Shown: piece by piece, positions 1 through 12,639 of the stretch
Layout: every line of letters starts with the position of its first letter
How positions within the stretch are numbered: position 1 is the first letter of the stretch
Source: Opisthocomus hoazin
Taxonomy: Eukaryota > Chordata > Aves > Opisthocomiformes > Opisthocomidae
Reading direction: 5' to 3'
DNA: 64,000 nucleotides
Assembly (NCBI RefSeq): GCF_030867145.1
Contig: NC_134441.1
Span: forward strand, 5,458,992-5,522,991
The notes under the pieces: generated by a model
Seen by the model: only the letters and a program-made list of their open reading frames with translations
What the model was told of the DNA's origin: nothing
Databases searched by the model: none
Position numbers and translations under genes: made by a program

Positions 1-659
1 TTTTTCCTCCAAAGATCAGCTTCCTTTCTGGGCGATCTGAACTGAAATGGATGTTTTGATCTCTCTACAGGTTGAAAAGATGATGTGTTAGTAACTAGAT
101 GCTCATAATAATCTCTTAGTGGTGGTATTTATGAATGAAAACTCTTGCTCTTGTAACAGCATAGCTGTTGAATACTGATAGGGATGTATGGGAGATGATC
201 TTAATTGCAAACTGCTCCTCCAAATGGTTTCCACCATTTTAAGAAATGGATTAGGAAACGATCTTGAGTGAAACTCTAGTCCTCTCCACTTTCTCTTTTC
301 TGCCTATACTAATGACTCTGAATCTAGGGCTTGCTTTGTCCACCTTCAGTACATCTTCTCACTGAACTATACTTGAGAACAGCTTTTGAATATATTTTGG
401 CCTGTTACCATGAAATGGTTGTAAAGGGTGTGTGAGTGTCAGAGGTGTAGTAAATCTGCAGATTTACTTAATCAGCTTTTGGCCAGCTTCAGCTTTACTT
501 GCACCTTTTGCATTATTGATAATAAAAGCTCAGCACCATGTATTAAAAACAGAAGAAGGAAGGCTTAACTGCAGAAAGGTCGGAGTCAGCTGAAAATAAA
601 TGTGACTTTAAAGCTCCAAAATGCAATTCCACCTTTCTGCTGCTCCAGTCTGTCACACC

Positions 660-689
660 AGTTTTATACAGTGTGAACTGTATAAAACT
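660..689. other. Perfect hairpin, 13-bp stem with 4-nt GTGA loop
   Basis: AGTTTTATACAGT (660-672), loop GTGA (673-676), then ACTGTATAAAACT (677-689): the arms are exact reverse complements. Each arm contains TATA-like and CTGTATA words. No transcript or known element is apparent around it. Confidence 0.85.
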
Positions 690-2340
690 TCAGTTTTCTG
701 TTGTGAATCTGGAGGAAGAGCACGGGACGGACTTGAGAGACTGGTTTGGAAAAAAAACCACAAATACAACAACTTAAAAAAGAAAAAAACAAAATAAAAA
801 ACAAAACCAAAGTTCAGGAGCATCAGTAAATTCTTCATAGCTGCGTTAAATAGATGGCTTTGCCTGGAAGCATCAGTGCTTGGCATTTTGCCTGGCTAAA
901 TTTCACGCACGTTTGAGAGCTGACAAAACAATACCTGTTAACTATCACAAATGGGCTTATTTTCTGGAAAACAAATTGGGTTCTTTAAAAATAGTGTAAA
1001 AAAACCTGTCATGTGTAGGTCGGGGTTTGATTAGTGCAGGCTAACTCCCATGTTCTTCCATGCTTAGAAATAAAATGAAAACATTTTCCTGCTGATTTAA
1101 TACTACACTGCTGAACAAAACCTGATGCAATGAAATGCCTTAGAATTCTATAATAGCTACTTTAACTGGGGTGTCATTTTCATGATTTTATGTGGCCTTG
1201 CAGTATTTCTGGTTGCATATGGGCTCTTTACTTTGAGATGGGTGTCCCCACAGCCATGTTAAGCGGTCATACATGAAAAGCAGGGCTGCAGGTAAGGCTG
1301 CCTCTTACTTTCCTTGTAGCTATTCTGTTCTCTTCAGTAAAACCAGGCCTTGCATCAGATGAGGGATAAAGTTTTCATGAGTTACTTCACTTTAAAGTTA
1401 CCCATGTCATGCAGACACAAAAGGGATTTTTCAAAGGCACATTTGCCTTGGGTAACATTTTGGTGCTCTGGTCTCCCTTGGTAGGTATTTGTACCTGTAA
1501 GAACTCAATTTCCCTCCCCCCTCCCTGACACCTTTGGCTTTCAGTAGAACATGTTTAAACTCTCTCTGCATCTTTGAAAACCTACTCTTTAAAGTTTCGA
1601 GGACATTCAGTGAGACTACAGCTCTGAAGTTCACTGCATGTTAAGCTGGTTGGTTTTGCACTTTACCAGCTCTACAGTAATATATAGAGTACTTCTAACT
1701 CAGTAACTGTCTGTGTGCATGTTTTTACCTTGGTAAATGCAAAACTACTGACCTAGCCTTTATAAAGGACCAACCTACATCCTATTTTAGATGGTATAAG
1801 AGCATTACACGGTAGCTACAAAACAGTTTTAAGAGGACTGTTCTCACAACACCCAGTGATGAAGAGCTGTTAAAATTTTCATTCATTGAATCTTCAACAA
1901 GTTTCCATCAGTCTCAGGACTTCCACTTACCGCATATGTGCGTTATAAGCCGGGGAGAAATAGAAATTTGCCCCCTATATTAAATAATTTTTGTCACTGG
2001 ACAATTTCTCCTCTGTGGCCCGTGTGTTGCTGGCCACAGCCACTCTATAACAGGTGTCCATCAATATTCAGCTGAAATACTAATGCTTTGATAACGTGGA
2101 ATGATGCAAAGTTGTGTGTCTTTTTTTTTTTTTTGAGGGGATGGATTTTTGCTATCAACCAAAAGGGAGCTATTGTAGAGGCACTCTATACAGAGAATCA
2201 GGCCATGAGCTGGGAACTGATGTCTGTGCTAGAGACAGAAAAACCTCATCTTTAACTGGCTTCTTATCAGCTGTAAGTGGAACCATTCTTGTTTTACCAG
2301 AACTCCGCTGGGATCAATGCATCAGCTGGCCAAAAAGACC

Positions 2341-2364
2341 AAAAAAAAAAAAAAAAAAAAAAAA
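2341..2364. repeat. Homopolymer A24
   Basis: 24 consecutive adenines after CCAAAAAGACC and before GTAAAAAATC. No retrocopy body or target duplication was recognised beside it. Confidence 0.9.
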
Positions 2365-5300
2365 GTAAAAAATCAGGTCTTCTAGGTTCATGTGAGACAT
2401 TGCTGCAGCTAATTGAGGCTAATGTCACTGCAGAAACTCAGCACCGCAGGGGGCGTGCATGTGTGAGGTGGGGAGGGTTTTTCAGAAGACTGGAGGAAAT
2501 GCTGATAACATCCCGCAGTCCCTGTCTGCGATGTCCTTGCACAGCTGCTATAAATAATAGCAACAAGAGATATTCCTGCGTGCAAACTGCACAGTAGCTT
2601 CGAATAGCAAAGAGAGACAACTCAGTTTCTTCTGAACGCTTGTGCTTCGGTATGGTTTTGGTCTTCGTCAGCTTTAAACCAATTGCAGTTTGCAATTTAG
2701 TATAGAAATAATGCCTGAGAGCTGCATCTCCCCCTTGCTTTGGGGTGCCTGAAGAGCAGGTGGGGTTGAACAAGGGGAAAACTGGGGAAGGTGGATGAAG
2801 GGGTTTGGGCTGGCGGTGTCTCTGTTCTCAGGCTGGGTGCAGGCAGGGAGCAAGGTCCCCCATGCTGTGCTCTCAGGCTGCTCCCCAGCAGCTATTTTCC
2901 TGGATGACCTTTAGGAGAAAAAAAGGAGGTGACTTGCTTGGTCTGTGTGCTCTCCGCTAACACAAAGGTGCCAATTATTGTAGTGGCTCTTGCAGTTTAA
3001 AGCATTTGTCATTTCAAGACTGGAGTGAGGCCAAGAAACTAATTTCATCCATCAGACACCTTTCAGCAGGAACTGGTGTTCAGGGTACAGCCTGGTGCTA
3101 GACCTGAGGAGAGCAGACAGGTTTCTGGGCAGCTTCTCCAAGCTCACAAATCTCAAAATGTGCAATACGGAGATGGCCGTGCAGGAAGAGGTGCTATAGC
3201 TGCGCTCTGTTATCACACCACCAACAGACTGTTCATCGGTAACCGGTGGGGAACAGTACCTGCTTCTCATCACCAATGGCTCATGTCATGTAGAGTCTCG
3301 CTGCTAGCCCAGCGGCTACCTGACCGGGGAGCCAAGCTGCGGCGAAGAGACTGCTCCTAAGGCTCTTTTTTTTTTTTTCTTGCGTAAAAACACTCACTCG
3401 CACAAAATACAAACCTGAAGTGAACTCTTTAAACATTTAATAAATGACGATGTCAGTGTCTCAGGAATTCTCATGAGAATAGCTGAAGGAGATCACAAAT
3501 ATTTCTTTTAAATGGGCTCAGAATAACACTGCTTTCAGGGAAGATGGTGATGATGTAGGTGAAACCCAGCAGGATCAGCTGTTGCTGTGAAATGCCTGTG
3601 TAGCTGGCTTTCTGTTTGCTGACTATGTTTTGTTATATGTAACAGGTATCAAACCCAGGCTTTCAAACACATGGAGAACATTGGAAGGTAGAACCTGAGC
3701 TCAGCTCCGGCCCTGGCACTGACATGCTGTGTAGTGTCTTCTTTGCTCCCCTTGTGTTCATCTAGTTTCTTCGGTTGTAAAGGTTTGAAGTCTTGTGTTG
3801 TCTCTAGTCATGGATGCCAAAGGTGCCTAAGGGCTGGCAGGTGCCCCAGGCGTGACACTGGGGAAATGCTGCCTTACCCAAACAAGCTAGCACTGTGCAA
3901 ATAGCTCAAAGCATCACTGTTAAAATTGTGGTCCTGCACAAAGCCCTGCTGAAATGTGGAATTCTCCCGTGCGCTTGAATGGTTCTCTGATTAGCAGGCA
4001 AGACCAGTGTTAAAAATTATATTTATTTTTCATGAGGACAGTTTGGGATTGATGGTGACAGTTCTTATCAGCACAATGATGCAGAAGCTCATGGTTTTGT
4101 TTGGATTTTTAATAATAGTATATTAGAATAATAGTAATGAAAACTAGACCATTGTATTAGGAGTCATTGACTTAAGTGAATCCATTTCATTGCCACTAAC
4201 AACTTGCTTGTAGATAAGCATGTGCTTAATGTCTTTATTTCAGGGCATATAGCTATTTCTTCTGCCCTTTTCAGCTATAATTTGTGAAGGACAAGAGCCT
4301 GGCAAAAAGAAAACGTGTAACACATGGTTGAAGGCGTATTTGAAGTCCTTTTCCCTTTCCAAATCACGGAGGATATGACTTGGTTTTGCCCCTAGCTATA
4401 GAGACCTGGCTGTTCAGCTGATGCTGTAGCAGATCTTGCCTGTATTTTTGCCAGGCCAAGCCATGGGTATCGGCCAAGAATCAACGATTGTGCGAGCACA
4501 GCAGCCTGTACATTACAGTGGGGGTGGTGTTTAATTTGCTCCAAGAAAGGCTTGCACAGCACAGAAGTGGAGGAGAGCACAGCTGGCTCGCAGCTTCCTC
4601 GGAGCTGCCCTGGAACCCCTGTAAATCAATAAGCCAGTTAGAGACTGCTGACCCTCCCACACGGTTAATAATCAAGGAAAAAGGCAAGTCTTTAATGGCT
4701 CTGTATTTTCCGAAGGATGTCTGCCCATTAATGGGGTGAGACTCCTCGCTTGGTACATGCAGCTGAAACTCAGATTTGCACCGTGACTGATCTGGACCCA
4801 GTTACGTGTGCTAAGCACCAGTAACACCTGATGCATGAGTAGCAAGGAAGGGCACTCTTGACAGAAAACCTAGGGGTTAGGAGAACTCGTTTTTACATGT
4901 ACTATGCTCTTGAATAAGCTGTTATATTTTTTTTTTCTCTTTCCTGGGTAATCCAGGACTGCTGTAACGCAAAATTCATTAGTGTCTGTCCAGTTCTTTG
5001 TAAAGCCCTAGGAAACGTTAAGCATGGCTGTAGATTGATTACGTTTTTAAGCTTCAAGTGTGTAAGTAGCAAGGGATGTAACTTAATCCTGAATATTCTC
5101 CTATTTCTTCTGGGGAAAAAAAAAAATCAAAGATGAGTACATAAGAGCTATGTGATCTTGCAAGACAGCTGTAAACTGCTCTTTTTTTCCTTAATTAAAA
5201 AGAAAAACCTTTCATATCAAAGTAGAAGTGAAGACACAGGAAAATGAGTTCTTGCATGACTTTTTCTCCCAGCAGTAGCTACACAAGGATATTGTACAGT

Positions 5301-8300
5301 TTTGGGAGCGGGCTGGATCAAACAAGCCTGTGCTTAAGTTGATGTCCCACTGAAATCCAAAGAACCAAAGTATGTGCCCAGTTAAGCAGGCCAGATTTTC
5401 TGTTGCAATACATTAAACTACTCAAACAGTTGAAAAGTATCTAAAGTTAGGTGAGCAAATGGGAGCTATTTTCAAACAAAGGTAATTTTTTAGTGCCTGC
5501 AGATTGTAACAGTTGCACTTCAGGACCTGCGTTGTCTTTAGCAAGAAGGTTTGCAGTCTTCAGACCCTGGAGGAATCTATCCCTCTTACCCCAGAGGACA
5601 CTGCTGTGAATGTGGCAGGAAAACTGACCCCATTTAAAGTCAGCATAGCAGGAGATATTACAGTATTTGAACATCTTTCTTGCACATTTCTGCTTTTGCA
5701 GCCACTACCATAAAGGAGAAGAAGAAATTAAAGATTCTTAGGACTGTGAATAATCTTGCAGTAAGCTGAAACAAGTCTCTTCAGCATGAGCTGACTTTGG
5801 TGTGGAATAAAGAGGCTGGAGTTTCTTGTTTCCTTTCTTTTACTCTGCAAAGGTTGGTGTAGTACAGCTGTCTTGTGCCTTGAAGTAGTATCTGTGATTC
5901 TTCTGTATCGGGCACTTCACATTGTAGCATGGAATACAAAATGTTAATCTGTCTTTATGTCCCTTCTTGTCTTTGGATTTTTAAAAGTAGGATTTTAGCA
6001 TACTTTGCCGCAGGGCAGGCAGAAGATTAGATTCTGCCCTTGCTGACGGGACTAAGGAGAGAGGAGAGGAGGATACGGTCCCTGTCCCTGGGTCAAAAAG
6101 GGAAATATCTTGTGAAATTCTGCTCTCGTGTGCCAGGCTGCAGAGACTTTCATCCTGCATTAAGCATTCAAGTGCAGGGTGGCCACTGGCAGCAGATGAA
6201 GCTGGGAGTCGATGCGTGTGGAAGCCTCCTGTTTTTCTTTAACGTGCTTTAGCGGTCAGGCTTCAGCTGACAGAAGTGAGTACGGTTCTGCTGCGCTGCG
6301 GAATGGCACCAGTTTGCACCTCCCGAAAAGGAGTCTTGCTGGGTCGTGTTTAATGAGACTTGGAGAAGCAAAAATGGTGCGAAGAGACTAGAGGTCATTC
6401 TTTAGGGGCCACAAGCAATCTTCTGTTTTTATATGCCTGAGCAAATATTCAAAAAAATATCTGAAGTCATAACAATGATTTCATTAATGCACTTGTTAAT
6501 TGCATTTGGAAAGAAATTTTGGAGACATGTGGAGCACAGAAGGATAAAGACAGAATCTTTTAAAAATGCATGAGGAGCCAAAGCTGCAGAAGCAGAATTG
6601 CCGATTAAGAAGAAAAGCAGAGTCACCCTCTGGTATTTTGTGAAGTAATGCATGTTGCTGTGTCCTTAAGAGGTGATTTGTTCTGTGATCTGTAAATGGT
6701 TTTTCTATCCCAGCACAGCTGAAAGGCAGGTTACATGCACATTAATCATGCATTAGCCTTTGTGAAGTGCGTTTAACTAAATATTGTTCTGGGGTGCTAA
6801 TGGCCACATAGGGAATCCTGTGGTAAATCTGCTTTGCATTTTCTCTTAAGTTCATTGGGTGACTTCTTCATTCTTTCTAATTAGAAGGTTAAAACACAGT
6901 TTCCTTCCCTTGGACATCAAATGGCTGCCTAGCTCCAGAAACTGAGATAGAGATGGTTAAATGTGAGTTGAATAAACTTTCAAAAATTACAGCTTGCTCT
7001 CACATTGCCTGCTAAATTCTACATCTTTTCTCCACGTGGAAGTCCTGTTCCCTGCTGCTGACACCTACTCTCTTGGGGCTGGTGCTGCTCTTGTTCAATG
7101 TTTCAGGCACTGCCTCCTCCCTCTGCCAGTGCAGGTTTGTGTTGTGAAGTTTGAGTCTTGAACTTGGGAAAGGCAGAATGGGCTTCCTCCCATACCGTGG
7201 TTTGGAAGCATGGGATACCAAGCACCTCAGCTGTAGCAAAGTCCTGCGATGAAGATATGCCCTCCTATGCTCGTGATCGTAGTGGAAGCCTGCAGAAGAG
7301 TAGGAGATAGATTTAGAGAAGTGACTCATCCTTTTTGATTGAGGGTTTCTGAAAACACCAGAGTGATTTAGGAAGATGAGATCCATGGATGCTCCCAATT
7401 AGGATCAGTCACTTCAGAGAATTAAAGTAGAATTCGCAAAAGCAGCTAAATCATGGTATTTTTCACTGCAGAGATATGCTATACTGATTGATTTTGTTGC
7501 ATCATCTGAAAAATAAAAATATCACTCTCCCCAAATCTAGGAAAATCCCTAGAATCTACATTGTCTTAATGTATGAGGAAGTATCAGTTAGATTTGTTGA
7601 CCTTTGGATAATAGAGCTCATAGTTTAATGTCACAGGCAGTGCCTCTGGAGAGAGATTTGGTGACAAGGGTTGAGAGGGAATGGGGGTCTGGAAGTTCAG
7701 AATATATGGCGTGGAACATAGTGGGTATATCGCCATTCAGGTTCATGCTCCAATTTCATCTGTATATGCATGACTAAAAGTGTTGACACGGCATTTTGCT
7801 CTTTTCAGCACCTTAATGTATAGTTGGCGGAATAAATTGTCTTTCCAGAAGAAATCCTGCCATGGTTAATAAATAGTAAAGATGCATTAGTAATTACAAG
7901 GGTTATTTTTTCAGATTTTATGCAGGGATATTTCACTTAGTATTTGCAGCTGCATGGTATTGTGCAAACTGTGCTGTAATTCCTTTCCCATGAAAGGAGT
8001 GAGCCCCACCAGACCACCTCCAAAAGTCCCAATTCAGGAGCAAAACTTGGACACACTTAATGCTAAGGCTGTACTTGTGTACAAACCAAAGATGTGATAA
8101 CAATAGGAGCAAAGGATTGTTACTTGACCTACACCTTTCCCAGGATGCTCTGTATTAATTTTTTTTTCTGCCGGTGGTTTTCTGCCAGGGGGTCAGCCCT
8201 GTTTTCTTCGGCAGAGGTAACACAGCCCGATCTACCTCTGTCCTCTGCTTCAGGCCAGGGCAGTGTGAGTAGACCTGCTGGGTGCCCCAGCAGCACCTTT

Positions 8301-11300
8301 GCCCTTGTCTTTTCAGCAGCGCGCTCCATGCCCTCTTCCAACTGCATTTTGTTCGTTGAATCAGCTGCTGGTCAGGGAAGCAAGCCCAGGGCAGGTTCCT
8401 GTGGTATTGCAAGCAATGTCTGAAATGTGGGCAGGGAGAAAGAAATGGAAGGAGAGGAAAACCTTCCTGACTTCCTTTTCCTTGGAGTCTCTCCCTTTGT
8501 CTGGATTTAAACTAATGTTTTATGATCAAGAGCTGTAATGAGAGAAAATGATTGTAGAATGGTTGTTTTCAAAATGTATGTAATTTCCACTTGGGTACAG
8601 ATGATGAGTCCTAAGCAATTCCATCTAATTATCTTTGAAAAAATAAAAACAAACACCCTACAACACCCCATTGTATTAAGAAAAATCAAATTTAGAGAGA
8701 CAGATTAACTTCATAGTCGAAGTCAGGGTGCTGCAAGATATTGATGCTTTAAAAGATGTTTCTGTAGTTACTTCTCATGCTAAATAATGCCCTTTGGATT
8801 TGATTATACATTGTGTTTATAATGTGTTCATTCAAACAATTATTAATTTTGAACTACAGCCAGTTATTTTCTAATTTCATTTTACTTTGCATGGTTGTAA
8901 AAATGCTGTTATTGCGTGTTTCAGTGAATGTTGCAGATGACATTTTCCTAAACAAAGACATGGCCATTAATCTTCCCATTTAATCCTGTAAACTGTTTAT
9001 GCGAACGTACACTAGAGTACCAGCTCCTGAAGTCCTGGGGCAAGACCTTTAATTGAGATTGAGAAGCAGACAGCCGGAACTGCTCTGGGAGCTCACTGTT
9101 GTGCCACCCATACCACTATTTTGGGGTTTGGTGCTTCAGTAACTTTAGAATATGAAAGCTCCAGCTAGAGTTGAGTAGAAATTTCAAGAGTATTTTAACC
9201 AAAAGTCGCTTCTATCACTCATTTCTCAAAGTGTGTAATTTTGTTTAAATTTTACTTTTAAAATACTGCAGAGTGTTGTTGTGCTAAGGATATTTCAGAA
9301 TGGGAATGTTTTGAAGAAAATATTTTCTTTGTTATTTGAAATAAAAGCACAAGAAGAAAGTAGTTTTTGCTTCTAACTATAAACACTCCTGCCTCAGCCA
9401 AGGTCAGAAGGTCCTAAATTGCTTACCAAGGCAGGATTCTTTTTTCCACTTCATAGGGCTAGTGCTTAGCTGGAGATCATAGAGGTGTGGGGTAAAGCTG
9501 GGGGCTCGCTGAGGGTCTCCTGGATCTCGGTATGACAGCTCCGTCTCGGGGCTGCCTTGTACAATCAACAAAACATGGCTCTTCGGGGTGGGAGCTGCCT
9601 GCTTTGTCCATCTCTAAAGGATCCAGCTGCCCTGTGAGTAAGGATGAAGGATTCTGCTCTGCTGATTAACACTCATGTCTAATTGAAAACTGTTGTGGTG
9701 ATTTAGTTCTAGAGGAAATGTTGCCTTTAGTCTCGACGTTGGGGGGATCATCAGAGAAACTCAGTGTTATCTAAAATCAGTCAAAGAGGAATGCTTCCTG
9801 CATCAGCATCAGCCTAGCCTGGGGACAGTCATTTCTGGATCTTAAAAGGCTCACTTCTGTCTCTGCACATGATAAAATTATATCCTCATTAACTCTCCAG
9901 GGGATGCCTTATTCAGGTCAAGATGTCACGAGATGATGTATAGCAGAGTTAGCTCCTAGCTTTTTCCTTAGGACTCTTACTTCTTTTTTTGATCAAAAGG
10001 TTTGTAGTTTTCCAATGGAAAAGTAATCTTTTAGGAAGTGTGATGAAAGCAATATGCCTTTCTGTAGCTGACAGGGATATGGCTGGTGCCACTTTTGGCT
10101 GCCTTTGGTTTCTCATCCTGAGGGAGCAGAGACCCATTCACAGCAGGCAGACTGGAGCAAACCCTGTCCCAGGGCTGCTGTCAGGAGGTGCCTCCCCTCC
10201 TCTGCTTTGTCCTCTTTCCTGTGCCCTTTCGTACTGACAAGGCACTGCAAGGGCCATGGCAAAGGCACCTGCCAAGTGCACAAACTCACAATCCTGGTGA
10301 CTTTATCATCTTCCCCAGCTCAGACAAGGAGCTTGCTGTGGGTGGAAGTATAAAATAGGTGTGATTCTCCTTCTTCTGAGCTGGAAACACAAAATGTCTT
10401 TGCCTTAATTATTCCTTATCTTATAAAAGCACAGTGCTTTTTTCTAGGAGCACTGGATGCAGGGTGGTGAGAAATAGCAGCATCATAAACCTATGCTTGC
10501 TAATGGCTTCATTGCTAGCTGCTTTTTGGTTTAAAATTTGCCTCCCTCCATCATGCTCTCCTCTGACCTCTGGGTATTACTACATAGTGATGCTGTAAAA
10601 CTGTTGCCTTTGTGATGATCAGCAGAGATGAGAGACATTATTAAATGTGAGAACAGCAGGTAGAGGCAGCTTTTGAGGTTTGTAATTTTTCAGCTTTTAT
10701 TGAGCAGTGCATGTAGATTGGATTGGAACGAGCTTGGTTGAGCTGTCTACAACACGGTACTGCCTGGGCAATGGGGTACTGCATGGTACAAGCTTCTGAT
10801 GTACCACAGTGACATCCAGACCTCTCAGAAGACCGACCTGGGGTGAGTTTGCAACTGCCAGTGTAAGAACACAGTGGCCATTTTCTAAATATCTGTGGGA
10901 CCAGAGCAGTACTCAAGTTCTGCTTTAGACAGGGATAGTACTTTGGGAAGGAGCACTGGAAGATGAACACTTGTTCAATGCAGTAAAGTAGTTAATCTCG
11001 TCTTAAGCCCTGGATATCTGGCTGTTACGATTACAGGCATTGCTATAGGACAGTCTGTGGTGCCATGAGTTAAAAAAAAAAAAACAACAAACAAAACCAG
11101 ATACTGCTCACTTAACTTGGTTTATGAGAGGAGATTTCCAAGGCTTTACAAGTGGAAAAAAAATCAAGAGATTACTAAATGTACTGTCCTTTCCCATTAT
11201 TTCCATGATGAACCAGTTTCTGCTTGTCTCGGAAGAAATGTCAACAAAAGTTCTTTTGCCCATAGAGATCAAATCAGAAGCATCTTCCTCGAGCTGCAGC

Positions 11301-12639
11301 TTTACAGATGCAGTACATAGCCGCTTTAATTAAACACCCATCCTCGTAATCAAATGCTTGGCTTTTGGAGATGTCACCTTGTGTAACTTGATTAGATATT
11401 ACTCTGCTAGAGGATGGAATCAATTCTAGTTGTTTGCTAAGAGGTTTTCTTATTAATAACGCAAATGGAAATTTGACTTGGAAGGTCTCCTCCTAGTATA
11501 GATCTGGTTCTTCTTGCCAAGTCTATGTTCTTGGCTCTGCAGCTGAATCGGTGATGACTTTGACTTGTTCTGGGCCTTGGTTTTCCCTACATCATTTTCT
11601 TGTGCCAGTTCCTCATCTGTAGAATGCAAGTAGCTCTTCTCTAAACTGGTAATTCCTTCATTACCATCAGGTATCCCAGCTTGCTGGCAGTGAGGGCTGT
11701 CTGTGTAGGCAGATACATCTTGGGACAAGGTTTGTCCCTTGAGGTTTGCTTAACTTAAGAGCTCAGGTTACACAAGTAACAAACTTGAGAAAATATGCAA
11801 ATACATTGAAAAACAAAACTTCAACACTTAAAAAGCAAGCAGGGCTTCCTAGGGTAAAGGCAGGCCTGTCAGGATTAAGTGCCTCTGACATCTTGCGTGA
11901 CTGCCTCTTGCTGGAGCTCTGACTCATTTATGCAGTAAAACATTTATGTTGCACAGCAGCAAGGCATGTTTGCATAGGTGAAGTAAAATTGCTCAGGTAG
12001 AAAATGCTGCTGTGGGCTTCTGTCCCATGTAGGCAGCAAATCTGTGTGCGGATGCTCAACATGGACACTTGAGAAACCTTTGCATCGGATGCCTGCTCAG
12101 CGCTGGGGATGTATAATTGATAGGAGCTTGTGTCCCCGCTTCAGGCTGCGAGCGAGACTCCCACACACTAATGCACTATCTTCCCAGGCCTCAGGGGCTT
12201 CGGATTTGTGTGCATGTGTGGGTTATGTGGGGTAAATTTGTAGTGCCAGCTGTTCTGTGCACATGCTTGTCCCGCACTAGATGCGAGGGAGCTGGTGTTC
12301 TTGCACTGGCAAGGAAGCTACCTTTTGCTTACTGATAGGAGAGACACAGGGAGTGAGCATGGCGTGGTTGGTGTCCTAGAGATTGATTTCTGAGTTTCGC
12401 CTGTGCAGTTGTCTGTGCCAGAGTCCATATTTGTGCTAGGGAATAAGAAATGGGGCAGAGTCATATGTTATTCGGCTGTGACAGTCTCAAAGTGCAGGAA
12501 CTCAGGGGGTTGGTAAATTGGGGGCTGTTGCAGAAAAGCAGGTTAGCGGGTGCTCATCTGATTAACCCGGACTGTGTCGGTGAAGCTGGGCTGTCTTTTT
12601 GACAAACCTCATCATTACTAGTTCAACAGCAGCTGGAAA

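Larger units (their letters stand above)
1..12639. other. Gene-poor intergenic segment
   Basis: I find no gene. It contains an A-rich patch at 746-812, T14 at about 2,121, A24 at 2341-2364, T14 at about 3,366 and several AT-rich stretches. Reading frames up to 128 codons overlap on both strands without domains. GCACCGCAGGGGGCGTG at about 2,440-2,456 is a partial CTCF-like match only. Confidence 0.5.

Noticed and set aside
2440..2456. CACCGCAGGGGGCG as a CTCF site
   Set aside because: Two mismatches in the 12-base core; too weak to list as a site.
7804..7812. TTCAGCACC, left half of a REST/NRSF RE1 element (also at 16079-16087)
   Set aside because: The right half (GGACAGCGCC-like) is missing at both places.
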